From positions 3,782,001-3,846,000 of the forward strand of contig JAYKYS010000005.1 of the NCBI GenBank assembly GCA_036924285.1: DNA of 64,000 nucleotides. Direction: 5' to 3'. The position numbers were made by a program, and so were the translations under genes. This document shows, one piece after another, positions 45,170 through 57,869 of the stretch (position 1 is its first letter; each line of letters starts with the position of its first letter). The notes under the pieces are model-generated. The model was given only the letters and a program-made list of their open reading frames with translations. It was not told where the DNA came from and did not search any database. The DNA comes from Asterella californica (lineage: Eukaryota; Streptophyta; Marchantiopsida; Marchantiales; Aytoniaceae).

Positions 45170-48100
45170 ATTTCTTCTTGACAAGCGAATGACAAGAGGT
45201 GAAGATAAGTTTAGATTCACCAAGAAAGCAAACCGCAAAAGAAGAGCAAGAGGCGTCCCCAACCACATTTCACAGACCGCACATAAGAACTCCGATACGC
45301 TGTGGAAGAAATCAAGCGAAAGAGCGCGTGCGGAGATGACAACCAAGCGGGTCAGCATACAAGCACGAAATCCAGTGGCTTACATCATGAGGCGAACAGG
45401 GTCCCACAGCACTACGTATGAGCAGTGCCATCAGTAGGCTGCACGAGCGGACTCCCCGGTGATCGTATCCAGCACCACCTCTCAGGAGGAGTATGACGGG
45501 TTTGGTGGGCAACGGAGGTATCCGGAGAACAATATGGTTTTGACCCGCAGGTCACAACGGAAAACACCAAATTGCTGCTGTATGCTTGATCATCCCCTTG
45601 AAGAAGATACCAGAGTACAAAGGACCGTGGCCCAGAGATTTATTTATTCACCACACCTCTAATATGTTGATCGGACTTTACCTCACCTTATCATCGGCGA
45701 AAACCACAAACCCATGGTGGAGCATGCATACCATATTCACTTCTTGTACATTGAAGTGTACATGAGTTGCGTTAATTAATATTCTAATTCTTCCGATGAG
45801 AAAGATTAGAATATTTATTAACGTCTTCGACAAACGGTGTGATTTAACAATTAGGGCTCCGGACTTGTACCCCAGGGAATGCAGCAGGCCGGCCTTCACT
45901 TATGGGTTCTCTCCAGACGAGTTCGTTACTTCAGAACTGAGTAACATATAACAATTAAAAATTAATTTAATTTTCTATAATAACTTAGTAAAATAAACTT
46001 TTATAACACTTACCCATATTCTGATAAGAGAAAACGAAATTCACTGTACAAGGCCGTGAGGAAGGATATTAACTTTGCATGATTTGATGTTTGCCTTGAC
46101 ATGTAACAGCAGGTTTATCGTCACATAAAGACATTACACAAGACACGTAAAAGATTATATAGACTGATAATATAGTGTAAAGATATTTTAAATTGGACTT
46201 TTGGCGTAAATACATGGCTTGCTGTTTACTTGCACGTCTCTATAGTATTGCAAGTCAAAGGTGCTATTAAGTAACGCAAAGTTAAGTTAAGAGGGGTGAA
46301 TCAAGTCCGACAACCTTATTAGAGGTGAGATCAAGTAAATTTCTTCTATTTCCCTCCATGAGTCTTTCTTTTGCAGGTTATACGCATCCGCACCACTCTC
46401 TTCTTTACGAGACAAGCAAGGGGCAGCCAGTCTTGAAGTTTTTTGCGGCATGTACGTTGATATTATTGAAAAGTTTCTTCACCTCCATAAGTTTTTCTTC
46501 ACTGACAACTTTTGTGTTGAAGTTTACCAGATTCGTCGGTTTTCAACTGTCTATCTCAATCCGTCTCTTGCTCTGTTCTCTCCCGCTAATTTGTGACAGA
46601 AGAAAGATTAACATTATCTCGATTGAGGTCGAAAGTTCGCAAAAATCATTTCACAGTATTTTACTAAGTTCAAAAGTTAAGAGAAAATGTTGAAGAGAAG
46701 AAAATGTAATCCGGATGCTGTCCTTACTCCCCATCCTACGTGTCCCCTCCAGTGAAGATCCCAACCTTCTGACAAGGTAAAAGGGTGGTGCGATGCGACC
46801 TTAGCAGTAGAGAAAAGCACAGGTAACCGGGAATTGTTCTTCTTCAAGAACGGCTCATTTGGTAAGGAAATTGGACTTGTGAGAATCGAACTGAAAGCTC
46901 TTGAGTAGCTTTTCTTTTTGTGTTCGGTTTTTAATCAGGTTGGTGTTTGCTATTTCCGTTTGGATGTAACTTTGGATGCATAAGGGACTAGCCGCACATA
47001 GTAGTAAAATCCCGCGTAGATTATATGGCTTGGCAAACATAGGTTTTTCATTCCACAAATATGATTCTAACGATAGTTATTCATCTCTTCCATGTGAAGA
47101 TGGAAGAAGGATACAAGCTTAACACTAATTTATCACCCAACCTTTTCGTCGTAAAGAGTTAAGCGATAAATTAATGTACTTTCTTCAGCAGGCCCTCGCA
47201 CTTGTAGCTCGAGAAGTGTGTAACACTTCACTTATGGAATTTTTATTGACGTCGTCATTATAGAATGACTTACATTTAATTCTGATCTTTGTTGAAATTT
47301 ACTCTAGATTTTTCATATAATACTTATAACATTCCAGATAATATACTGAGAGCAAAAGTTCATGAAGTTGATACAACATGGTTATTCATTCCACAAACGT
47401 GGAATAATTGCTATGCGCGGAACCGTGACCTATGGTTACAGTTTCGTATGAATGAAGAGATAATCTTGTATTTTATGTCTATTTTAATAAATATTATTGA
47501 CACGTGTCAAACTAGAATATAACATGTGTTAAAAAACTTAAGATTGTATCCAAGATTAACAAAAATATTCTTTGTTCTAATTCAATAAAATCGATCAATT
47601 GAGATTTGTGCTGATAAATTCTATTACGAAACCTAGTCTTGGGAAAAACTAACCAATAGAATACTGTGTGGCTGGAGCCTTCAGATGAAAGTCTTGAACG
47701 ATGGGATTGCTAATCGGGAACTTCTCACTAGGGAACGAAGTATACCGTTAGATAGAAGCTTAGGCTGGGATGCAACTCACGTAACAAAGGATACATATTC
47801 CAAGAAAAAAGAATACAGTGGAAGGCTTCGTGACTTATTAGTTGGACATACTTATTTCAATTTGGGAAAGACGCATAAGTATTCCATAATATCGTGTTCT
47901 AACCGTCTTATGATGACAAAATTTATTAACTCCTCACTGGTTTAGAACATAATGTTAAACATACTTATTTCAATTTGGGAAAGACCATCATTACGTACAT
48001 TACTCTTTCACTGTCTTATACTCATCAATTTTGGATCTTTTGTTTTTATTATGGGATATGGTGGGTGCACGCATTGGCTTCTTACTCTTCTCACCAACAC

Positions 48101-49640
48101 TTCTGACTTCCTCGCATATTCACTCCTAAGTTCGGAAGAGAGAGGAATATGTAAAAAGCTTTAATTTATGTCTTAATTCCTTTTTAAAAAAAAATTAAAA
48201 TTAAAATTAAAAATTAAAATTTAAAATATCTATACTCATGAGAAGCAAAGGTATTTATATCATAAAAAGGTTTTGTTCGCGTAAATCTCTTATGGGTTAT
48301 GTGTAAGTCAAATGACCATGTGTAATCACGTCGAAGTGGGTTCTAAATTAATGGAACAAATTTAGAAAAGTTTATCACAAATCATAATTTGCACACCCAG
48401 TCGACCACCATTCCTCTCGTGACTCTGCGTTTAGTAATCTCTATTCTTCAACCTTCTTCTTTAAATCTAGTGAAACAAATTTAGAAAATTTTGTAACAAC
48501 CCACTCCAACAAAGTTCTTCTCTGTGAGTCTGCGCTTTAGTAAATTGTATTTTTCACTAAATTTTTTTTTTATGATTGTCAGTCAATTACCCATGATTAT
48601 TTAGGTGTTCTGTTTTAACGTTGGTCTTTTTCATCCGTTTTCTTATAAGTGCAGTTTGAATACATATTCGAGCAATTTTGAACTTTTTCTTTCTTGTTTA
48701 CCATTTAACGCGACGATTCTGCACATGAGAAATGTTCACTTTTAGACAAATAATTACAGCCTTTCAACGTGATAAAAAGGACATGCACTTATCGTATCAT
48801 TTAAGGTTGGTACTTGTTCTAGAGGTAATATTATCATGACTGGACAAAACAGTTGATCAACCGTAGTCAGAAAGGACTTTGAAAATGTCATTACGTACTT
48901 GTTTGATTGACGAAGCGCAATCTGGACTTTCTTTCCTTTTCCCTCCCTTCTGCTCCTTCTTTCTAGTCGAGCCAGACTTGCATTTGCTCTCTCTCAAGCA
49001 TTTGACTACATCTTTGGCTGAATCTACACCTGCATCCGAAAGTCGTTCTTTTCATATTTTCCCTTGGTTTACGTTATATTAATTTCAAATGCATTTGAAA
49101 CAAAGTGATTTAGATAAAAATAAAAGAACACTTGTTTATACTTAAAATATGCAACTGTATTCGAGGAAGCGACCCTTCCTGCGGAAAAAGAACGGAAGAT
49201 GTTCCATCTGCAATAGTTTCCAGTTTGAACTTGCAATGCAAAGCGCATCCTTGGCGGCGCCACTCATTGTCCTAATTTTAATATTGTAAATTCATTATCC
49301 ATAGCACCAATAATAGTTTCTTAGAGTATATTGCGTAAAGACTATTATTATTTTTAAAAGTGAAGGTTTTATTGATAGATGGGTACAGGACTTGACGAGA
49401 TGACTGAATGATAACAGATAGACATAAGATGAATCATCGTTCCAAGGACACACAGAGGTATGAAGACATGGACAAGTCTAAGAATCAGATATTTCTTTTG
49501 TAGTACAACATGGATTCCATTACCATGAGCTAGAAAAGCACACATATCTAACGAAGTGGTAAGCATCATAGCATTACCTAAAGTGCGTCAACGATGGAGC
49601 ATTTTTGTTGACAAGAAACTAGTATTGGAATTTCTCTAAT
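45170..49640. other. Spacer with no recognised gene
   Basis: AT-rich and non-coding in appearance. It has a simple AAAATT-type repeat at 48,185-48,230, a 27-bp direct repeat at 47,846 and 47,959, and a degenerate duplication around 48,355-48,545 (AACAAATTTAGAAAA and GTGAGTCTGCG-like pairs). No open frame has a known domain. Confidence 0.35.
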
Positions 49641-49649
49641 CTGGTCGGA

Positions 49650-49795
49650 TAGAGTAGAACAGCGTACCTGACCTCCAAGCACGGGATCTGGATTACGAAA
49701 CCCCCCTTGGAGGAAAGACAGGAGTTGAACTGTGATTGAAAAGATGAGAATCGCAACTCATATCCCTTGAACTAATGCTTGGAACTCATACTGCT
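49650..49795 (-). mobile_element. tRNA-derived SINE, copy 2 (minus strand)
   Basis: On minus, TAGTTCAAGGGATA (A box) is followed by AGTTCAACTCCTG (B box) and GTGCTTGGAGGTCAGGTACG. It is colinear with copy 1. It lies head to head with copy 3. Confidence 0.7.
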
Positions 49796-49829
49796 AAACT
49801 GTTTGCCTAGCAACACAACACTTATCTAT

Positions 49830-50120
49830 CTGGGAGCACTAGCTCAAGAAATATCAGTTGCAGTTCTCATCCTTCTGATCACGGTTAGACTTCAGTCTTT
49901 TTTCCAAAGGGTTTCAGAATCTGGATCCCATACTTGAGGTTGGTATGTTGTTGTTCTATTTTGTTTGACCGGGTCCAGGAGAATTCTAGTACTGATTCTC
50001 ATCAAAATAAATACTCAACCGTCTGCACGCCTTGGATATTGTTGTGATGCTTGCTCTCTCGTTAGATGTGTGTGTTTCTCTGTCTCAATATAGTGGAATC
50101 CATGTTCCCTTACGAAAAAA
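49830..50120 (+). mobile_element. tRNA-derived SINE, copy 3
   Basis: CTAGCTCAAGAAATA (A box), TTGCAGTTCTCATCCTTCTG and GGTTAGACTTC (B box) are followed by TACTTGAGGTTGGTATG and TTGTTCTATTTTG. The tail runs into short tandem units, AGTGGAATCCATGTTCCC and AAAAAGATTG, repeated to about 50,250. Confidence 0.65.
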
Positions 50121-50865
50121 GATTGAATATTGCGGTGATGCTGTAGTGGAATCTATGTTTCCTTACGGAAAAAGATTGGGTATTGTTGTGGTACTTATCT
50201 CTCTTTAGATATATGTACGTCTCTAACCTCAGGGTCATTAGTGGAATCCATGCTGCACTATAAAAATAGAGCATAACTTCTGTTTAAAGGTTTAGACGGT
50301 TTCCATTTTGAACACCTTTACTACGAGAATCATTTTTGCTTTTCTTTTCCTTTTCTCTCGCTGGTACTTCTTCCTTTCTCTCTCTTCACTGTTGTTATTA
50401 CTTCCCCGTGGCTACTAAGATGTTTTAGTTCCCAGGTGGTCTCTTGTTTGTCTAACGGCACATGAAAAAGCTTCGCAAGGATGCTTTCAAGGTCTCTCCG
50501 CTTGGGTGAATCACTCGAGCCTCGGTACATTTTGGGGTGCAATTGAGCTAGACTAGTAAGTTCCACGCTTTCTTCCAAAGTTGATTACTTCCAAACACAC
50601 CTCTTGGTTGTCATCGCTCAGTAACTTCCTTTACCATTAAGTGAGTTTTTAAGGACCTTAGCTTACGAGCTGGGCGGTTTCTTCTTGACTTTAGACCTTA
50701 GCATAATCATACATTATACATGAAATAAGGAACAAATTGTAAGAATCAGTAGGTTGAACAAGGTTTGTAAAGCATGCACTTCAACGGTCAATGACTATCC
50801 ATTTTGGATTTGCAGCCAAAAGATATTGAAGAATGAATGACTAAAATAATAATTTACTATGTTAC
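50121..50865. other. 3' region of the polyamine oxidase gene and spacer
   Basis: The last coding exon of the oxidase should be here on minus but has no clear match. One weak candidate is 50,600-50,548: 2 + 51 bases, in phase after AAGAG, encoding about 16 residues to a TAG. A lysine-rich open frame at 50,578-50,330 on minus lacks an ATG start and any known domain. Confidence 0.3.
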
Positions 50866-53800
50866 CTGAAAAGTAGGCTCCATGAATGTAGCCATTGTAA
50901 AGAGCACTGGTATGTTCTCCAGCGAAGTAAAGGCGGTCAATGGGCGCCTGCGGAGAGAATGAAATCCAACATTTTGATGTGTGAATCTGATTCAGTGTAC
51001 TTGGTCGAGGGGCTACTTTATACTATAGTGGCTGTCAAAGATGAAGAGTTGTTCCTTACATAAGTCAGAGAGGTTTTCAATCTGAGAGCTCTCTCTCCCA
51101 CGATGGAAACCGGTTTTGGGCTTCTTCAATATTTGTTGCTCTGCTTTATCGAATGGACGACAACCAAACCTGAACGAAGCTTGCTGCTCACGTGGTATTA
51201 AGAAGTACAAGCTTCATATGCTGACGATTTCTTGGCAAGTATCCAGGGCCAGAAGGCCCAAAAATGAGAGAAAAACGGGTTCAAACATATATACCTGAAG
51301 CTCGGCAAATTCGTGATTTGTTACACCAATGGGCCAATTGGAGAATGTTCCTTTGAAAAATCGGTCACTCCACCACCTGGGAATCAAAATCTCCTGAGCC
51401 TCTGGGATGTTGGGGCCATACATACTCCTTAACACTTCCATGATTTCAGCCAAAGTTACGTTGTTCGTCTGTTGTTCTATTCTTCGGGATTCATCATCAG
51501 TGACGGTGACAAAAAGGATGTTGGAATCCGGATATTCTCTTTCCAAATGCTGTAGATTTTCACGGTCAGCGATCAGAATATTTGCATATTCCAATTTAAT
51601 TTAGCTTGCGTTCCAGTTTACTCTCAAGCCTATGAAGGTCAAATATGTGTACTACTGACGAGTCAGTGACGACCTTGACACTATGTGTACACCCAGAAAC
51701 AGTGGATATAGGTTTCCGGGGAATCGTGTAGCTATAGAACATGAAGGTCCTTCACTTACCTGCCACACAGGGTAGTATCCTCTGCTGTCATCAGCGTATA
51801 AGAAGAACTCTGTTCCTCGTTCAGTGCGCCAGAATTTATATGGAAACTTCAGAAATATCTTTGTATAGATAGCCATATTGAACTCAAAAATAGCTTCAAG
51901 TTTCCAAAACTGCATTATGACGGTTGGTAAGACTAGTCAGAGTTACTACTGTAATTGTTTTCAAAAGACTAAGCCACTGAAATCAACAGCAGTGTGCTTT
52001 ACAGTAAGACACTTCTGTACAAACTTTCACATAAGCCCTTTGTGAGAAAGCATTAGCTAGAAGCATGGTGGAGTCCGGAAAATCAGGCACGAAGTTGATC
52101 AGTTACCGGCAAATCAGGCTCGAAGTTGATCAGTTTGCTTTGCAACACACCCAAGCTCACAGTAAGAATAGCTGCTGCGGCAGTGTATGTAGATTCATCT
52201 TCGGTGGACACAGTAACACCTTTATCTGTGTATACAATCTTGTTCACTACCTGCAAATAGTTATGTAAGTGTCAAATGAAGTGATGGTAATTCGATATCA
52301 TGATGTTTCTAAAAATTTGTTGCAAGGAAGTCAGTGCACCCGCAGAATGAAAGAGGAATGAGTGACCTTGTCCAACTTAAGACGATTGTCCACAAATCTT
52401 CCATTCTCGCTCTTGAGGTAGGTTGCTAGTGGCTGAATGATGGTGGCAAAGCCCCTTGGGTCCGCTGCAAAATAGCTGTGCTCCCCAAAGTTCTCAAAAG
52501 TGGGAGCTGGTTGAGTATTCTTCAAACTCGTCACCCTGGGAGGTTCTGCAAGGGAGTGAATGAATACGAGTAGTTCGATTTCAAGGATAAGATGACGCAG
52601 TTTAGTAAACTGGATAAGAGGTGGGCTATGCAAGAACGAAATTGGGCGATATCTGAAAGACTTGAACAGTTTGACCTAAAGCCGAAACTTGATGACTTTT
52701 CTGAGTGACAGCGATTTAACTCTACAGCGAGGAACGAACCTGCGAACTCTCCATCATACATGAAATAGTCGAGAGCCATCTCAACTGGAGTACTCGGAAC
52801 ACTGCAGGGCTCAAAGCACGCGACATTCATGATTTTAGTAGTAAGATTTTAGTAGTAATCTTGCTCGTGACACATCCTTCCTCCACCCACTAGCAGCTAG
52901 TCTGGGAGAGAGATGTGGTAGAGCTCACCAAAGAAAACATGGAAAATATGCGACCCAACTTTCTGTACACCGGTCGGACTTATTGTGCCATGACAAACTG
53001 TCATCATCAGGATCGAGCATCGAGACTGCCGGAGTAACACTTCGATTTGCTCTTGAATGATTATACTCAAAGCAATGAGCGGTTTCTATGTTATGATAAT
53101 TCTGAACTGAGCGATAAGTTGGAAACGATGTCAGAATGTATGAATAAAATTATTTGTAAATTGTTATAACTAAAATAGAAAAGATTTAAAAAAAAATCTA
53201 AAACACGTTCTTTTTTTTCAAAACTACTGTATTTGATTCAATAGAAAGCAAAAAGAGAGCTAAACCTCCTAATATCTTAGCGAATATGCATGCAACATGA
53301 ACTTTTGAGGAATTTTTGCTCATTTTCTGTTATAAAAAATGACGTTAGTGTTATATGAAAAATCTATACAGAAAATATCACAGAAAATATCAACTTTTTA
53401 AAAAAATGTTAAGTTATAGTTGTACTGGAAAAACAAGAACATCGGACTATTCCATAACGGGTGTGCAAGGAGACACTACTGCACGTACATATGCGGGAGG
53501 TTGCTGAAAAACTCACCTTTAATTGATGATTTTAATTAAACCTTTACATATTAAATTCAAAAAATAATAAATAATAAATTAAACATTTGCATATACTGAA
53601 GATGGAGGAGGTGAATATACATACAATATGTATTTTTGGGATGAATTATCACTAAATATCATATGTATTAGCTGCTTGTAGAAGGATCAGTAAGATAAGA
53701 AGTGAAAGGGTTGTATTAGTATTATGATGATTAAATCTATCACATGTTGTTGATCATTAAAATCAGAATTTTTCTATGACAGGTTATCTTTATCACCGAA

Positions 53801-56447
53801 ATTCTTAGAAACTAATACTCTATTTAAAGACTTAAATGAGTGATTTCTCGGAACTACGTTCTAGAGACAAGCAAATATTATCTAACTCAAAATGCGAAGA
53901 CCTTTGAGAGAATTGAAGTGTGAATACGTTTGTATTATTTACCAACTGGTTTCATTCAACTACTCTTCCCTCTGTCTCTCTCAAGAGAGAAAATGCGATG
54001 CAATGAATAACCAACGGATGGAAATACCTCATCAAGTCGTACAAGAGAAAGAAGGACCTGAAGGGCTAAACAACCAATGTCACCATGGAAATACATCTCT
54101 ATTAATCTGCTCATCGGGATGTAGTTGCATGAGACAGAATGTTACCTTCCATACAAGCGTTGTCCTGTGAGGACGGAGATATCGTCATCACCATTTGCAA
54201 TCAAGGTGGCACTTAAGGATGTGATATACTCATTCTCGGCCATAGTCACAGCCTCAGTTTCTGTTTGTGGGTTTAGTGCACCCCTGATTCAGTGAAGAAC
54301 AAGAAGACTTAGTATAAACTTCATCGAGACGAGAAAGAATCCACTTTTAGTTTAGCTTTTCATGGATTACTAGGCGAGACTAGTATCCCTATTAATAGTC
54401 CACATATTCCACTTTGTTTACACATTCAACTAGTATCATTTCCTTCTCCAAAGTTTGTATCAAAGCTCTTCTTCAGAAGTCGGTGCACGCAGGAATCTCG
54501 ACGTATCTTTCTGATCGATGCTACGGTAGAAGTCAGAGCCTTTTTCAAGAAGAGAACCCGCTAACATGCTTAGCGTGCTGGTCACTCTCATTTCAACTAC
54601 AAGGAGAAAGACTGTCCTCTAAGGAAAACTTTTGTGCAGTCTTCACTCGCAATTACAATCAGCTCTTGATCACGCAACATTTCCACATTGCTGACGTGAT
54701 TCCCCCTAGAATTGAGAGGAAAATAAGAAATGAGTGTGCACGCTCTCTTATGCTTAGATGTCACGCCGATGTTGTCAGACTCGGACTCCCTCCACACAGT
54801 GAATATGGTTAACTGCGTAGTTGATGGCACTTGAGCTGGGGCTGGAGCAACGAATCCCTTCCTCGAACTACTGGGTAGCTCCATGAATGATCGGGGTGGC
54901 GGTGAATCTCCGGCTCCAGGAGTTTGAGAACGCAGATCACGAGATTGCGGTGATTTACAGGAAAATATTGTTGTCTATCGGTCCTTAATTTCTTAACCTT
55001 GTCCTAACCTGCGGCCATTAGTTTTCGTGTAATGCGTGTGGGCTAGAACCTTCTTTCATTAGGGAAAAGCAAGAGTAACTTCTGCCCTCTGATCCACTCG
55101 CTTGTGCTGAGTCTTGGAGATTGTGACTTTGATTACTGTCAGCAACTCTCGGAATTGTGGTTGTTCGGAAGAAGAGCGTAAGACTTACGATGCGTCGTAA
55201 ACATTGCTGCTGAGATTCGATGTATCTGTAAGGAGAGTACGCAGGTTGACTTCTTGAGCCAATTTCCACATGGGGTTAAGTTCCTTTCCATTCACACCTT
55301 CCACCCAGTTTGCCCCCAACTCCACTTTCACGCCAGCAAAGTCCGTGTGTTTGATCCGACCACCAACTCTGTCTGTGGCTTCAAGAATAACGAAATGCTT
55401 GATACCATTTTCGGTTAGTGTCCTGCCAGCAGCAATTCCTGTCACGAAACACACAGGTCACAAAATACACTGCAAAGCTGAGATAATCTTTTAGCACGTG
55501 ACAATTTCAGAAAGAAGGACAATGCTACTTCTAGGACTTGAAGGCTATGTCTCCTATTCCCATTCGCTTATCACATGTCAGAAAGCAGTAACCAGTTGCA
55601 ATCTGTAGTCAGCCACAAGAAGTCAAGGTATGGGTAGGTCCGTCCGTGCGTATGACTTGCAAAAAGTGCGTCTGCATCTCGAGTACTGACCATATAAACA
55701 ATGGCTTGGGCATCAAGCAAGTGAGACAACAGATAGATTTCCTCTTGAAATGGGCCTGCCTCATCTTCTACGAGTATGAGAACTATCTTCTGGAAATATT
55801 ATGACCCCGGAGGGTCAGCTTGTTCTGGCAATTAAATGAATGTAGTTAGAAGTAAATCTGTGATCTTTTCTGGTAGTGTCGACTGACCTGTTGTTCAGCA
55901 ACTAACACGACTTCATACTGCACCAGATTTGGGATGGAAGCTGGGTACAAAAACATGATAGCGCAAGATACAATGGCTCTTTTGCTAGCAAGCTCTTGGG
56001 CAGAGCTTCAAGAAAAGCTTCTATACCTAAGCACAATATAGGTTTTTATTGAAGCACAATGTAGAAACCTATATGTGTTTGAATGTAAGGACGAAAAGCT
56101 GAAGTGTCACTGAAACAGATGCCATAAAAAACAAGTTAGTCATTTTGTTGCTTCAAACTCAGTATCTAACCTAATATCTGCGATCAGTTTCAGGTTCACA
56201 CGAATTACGCATTGTTATTACTCTCGGATACACGTTTGCATCACGGCTAAAACATCGTAGATACATGAATGTTTGAGTTGAGAGGACCAGACCAAGAAAC
56301 CTGAAACTCTTCAAAGCAAATCGTGCACAAGCGAAAGTTACCTGCCATTCCAGCTCCAATGATAATGACATCCACATTGAGGTTCTCAGCGAAGACACTC
56401 AACGTAGCAATGCTCAGGAAGAGCAAGATGGGCAGAACGCTAAGCAT
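50866..56447 (-). CDS. Flavin polyamine oxidase, secreted type (last exon unresolved)
   Basis: Nine coding exons with GT-AG introns join in frame: 56,447-56,342; 55,438-55,189; 54,283-54,146; 52,801-52,740; 52,545-52,367; 52,250-52,107; 51,909-51,760; 51,549-51,295; 50,947-50,866. They give 455 residues. The start has a hydrophobic signal peptide (about residues 1-20), then the FAD Rossmann motif GAGMAG at 31-36 and EA at 55-56. LGANWVEGV gives Glu82, GEFAEPPRVTSL spans 182-193, and YTKIFLKFPYKFW carries the flavin-proximal lysine (Lys314; Lys300 in maize PAO). PRWWSDRFFKGTFSNWP and the C-terminal FAD block AGEHTSALYNGYIHGAYFS follow. Family knowledge: these apoplastic enzymes oxidise spermidine and spermine terminally, releasing hydrogen peroxide in the cell wall. 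Maize PAO is about 500 residues, so only about 15-30 are missing. An in-frame ATG at 56,483 is an alternative start. Confidence 0.93.
52075..52133 (-). repeat. 28-bp tandem duplication across an exon-intron border of the oxidase
   Basis: 52,106-52,133 holds the end of exon 6 and is repeated at 52,075-52,102 inside the intron, with 26 of 28 bases identical. The intronic copy lacks a GT after CCGG, so it does not recreate the donor. Confidence 0.85.
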
Positions 56448-57723
56448 TGTGGAGACTGGGGCTCGGAGAAACCCTCTACGCATTCGCTGTGAGTTTCTCC
56501 ACGTTCGCAAGCTGTCCAAATTGATGGAGATCGAAGTAGGGATTAGAAGATTTCTCCACAAGTAGGACATTGAATCTTTTCCTATATTTGTATTCCATAT
56601 ATTTCTCAGTGTGTCAAGTATAGTTCTGATTGGTATTTCATAGGCGATGTTTACTTGAATTATGAATATAAGATATTCCAATTTGAGATCATACCTAGAA
56701 GGAAAATGCCAAGAAACCTAAAAAGATTAAAATTATCAAAGTACGACTGTGTCTCAGAACACCAACGTCAAAGGATCTTATCATACACCGTAAAAGTAAG
56801 CAAAAACTATATTTATTTCCATTGATACATAAAAAGAACAACCTCGTATCAATTAAGGATTCTCAACCAACAGAAACCCCAGCTCTATCGTGTTCAGTTC
56901 AAAAGAAAGACACTAAAACATTGTAACAGCTATCAATCATTAGAATATCAAGAGAACTCTAAACCACTTGAAAAATAATGACAAAGTGTAGATGATGACC
57001 ACGGAAAACCAAAATACATACAAGTTTATTGTTATGATGGGTACCAAATGTAAGTGATCGTGAAGAAAACAAGTCTAGTCAACAAGGATACTCATAAGAG
57101 TATCAAAGAAAATCAAGATTTGCAAAGTCGCCGATTAGCTACACAAAGACCCTCGATGAGTAAACTTACAAATAATAATAATCTACAAATTGAGTGAGTA
57201 GAGAATGATCCACTAATAATAGTATTTTTAACTGGAGATCCAGTGTAGAGGTGTCCTCACATGGAGTATTATTTTGCGAGCATCCTAATCTCCAAAGCAT
57301 GACTCTGTTATTATTGGTAAGAATAAAATAGACTTAATATACTTCAGTTTGTTTCTGAATATTAACTTCCTTTGTTCTAATTACAAAGGTATTAAACTGA
57401 ATTATTGACTGAATCCTTTGAACAAGGATTCAAAGAGACAGTATAGTCTGGTTAATTAGTTGGACAGTGCCATTAGTAATAGCCGCATCAATATTCCCCT
57501 GTTAGTTTAATATACATGCTCGATAAACTTCTGGGAACTTTTGCTCGCTAGCTATTATCAAAGAAATATATAAATGTTAACTAAAATCGTATACCAAGTG
57601 AGTGAAACTAACTATAATATTTTATAAATATTAACTATTAACCAATGCCTGGAAACACAAGAAGACAAGGATATAAACTATAAGTCATAGAATACCGCAC
57701 TGCTAAAGGTAAAAGTCAGGGAA

Positions 57724-57774
57724 CCTAAAACTATGAATTACAGCATTAATAGTTTTAGGTTAATGCAGTAATTC
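57724..57774. repeat. Compound foldback
   Basis: CCTAAAACTAT (57,724-57,734) pairs with ATAGTTTTAGG (57,749-57,759). The intervening GAATTACAGCATTA also pairs, with one mismatch, with TAATGCAGTAATTC at 57,761-57,774, so two alternative hairpins are possible. Confidence 0.65.
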
Positions 57775-57810
57775 AGTGTGAGTTTAATTTATTAGGTAGT
57801 TTAATTAATT

Positions 57811-57869
57811 ACCCCTGCATATTATTTGCCTCCTCCATCGAAAGATGGAAGAAGTGAATAGGCAGGGGT
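57811..57869. repeat. Imperfect foldback of about 27 bp per arm
   Basis: ACCCCTGC...CTCCTCCATC pairs with GATGGAAGAAG...GCAGGGGT around a GAAA loop, with a few mismatches and bulges. The arm motif GATGGARGARGTGAATA recurs at about 53,602. Confidence 0.65.

Noticed and set aside
47685..48164. Two adjacent plus-strand frames
   Set aside because: They lie in AT-rich spacer, share a direct repeat and show no domain.
50330..50578. 82-codon lysine-rich minus-strand frame as last oxidase exon
   Set aside because: No acceptor places it in phase with exon 9 and it does not resemble the oxidase C-terminus.
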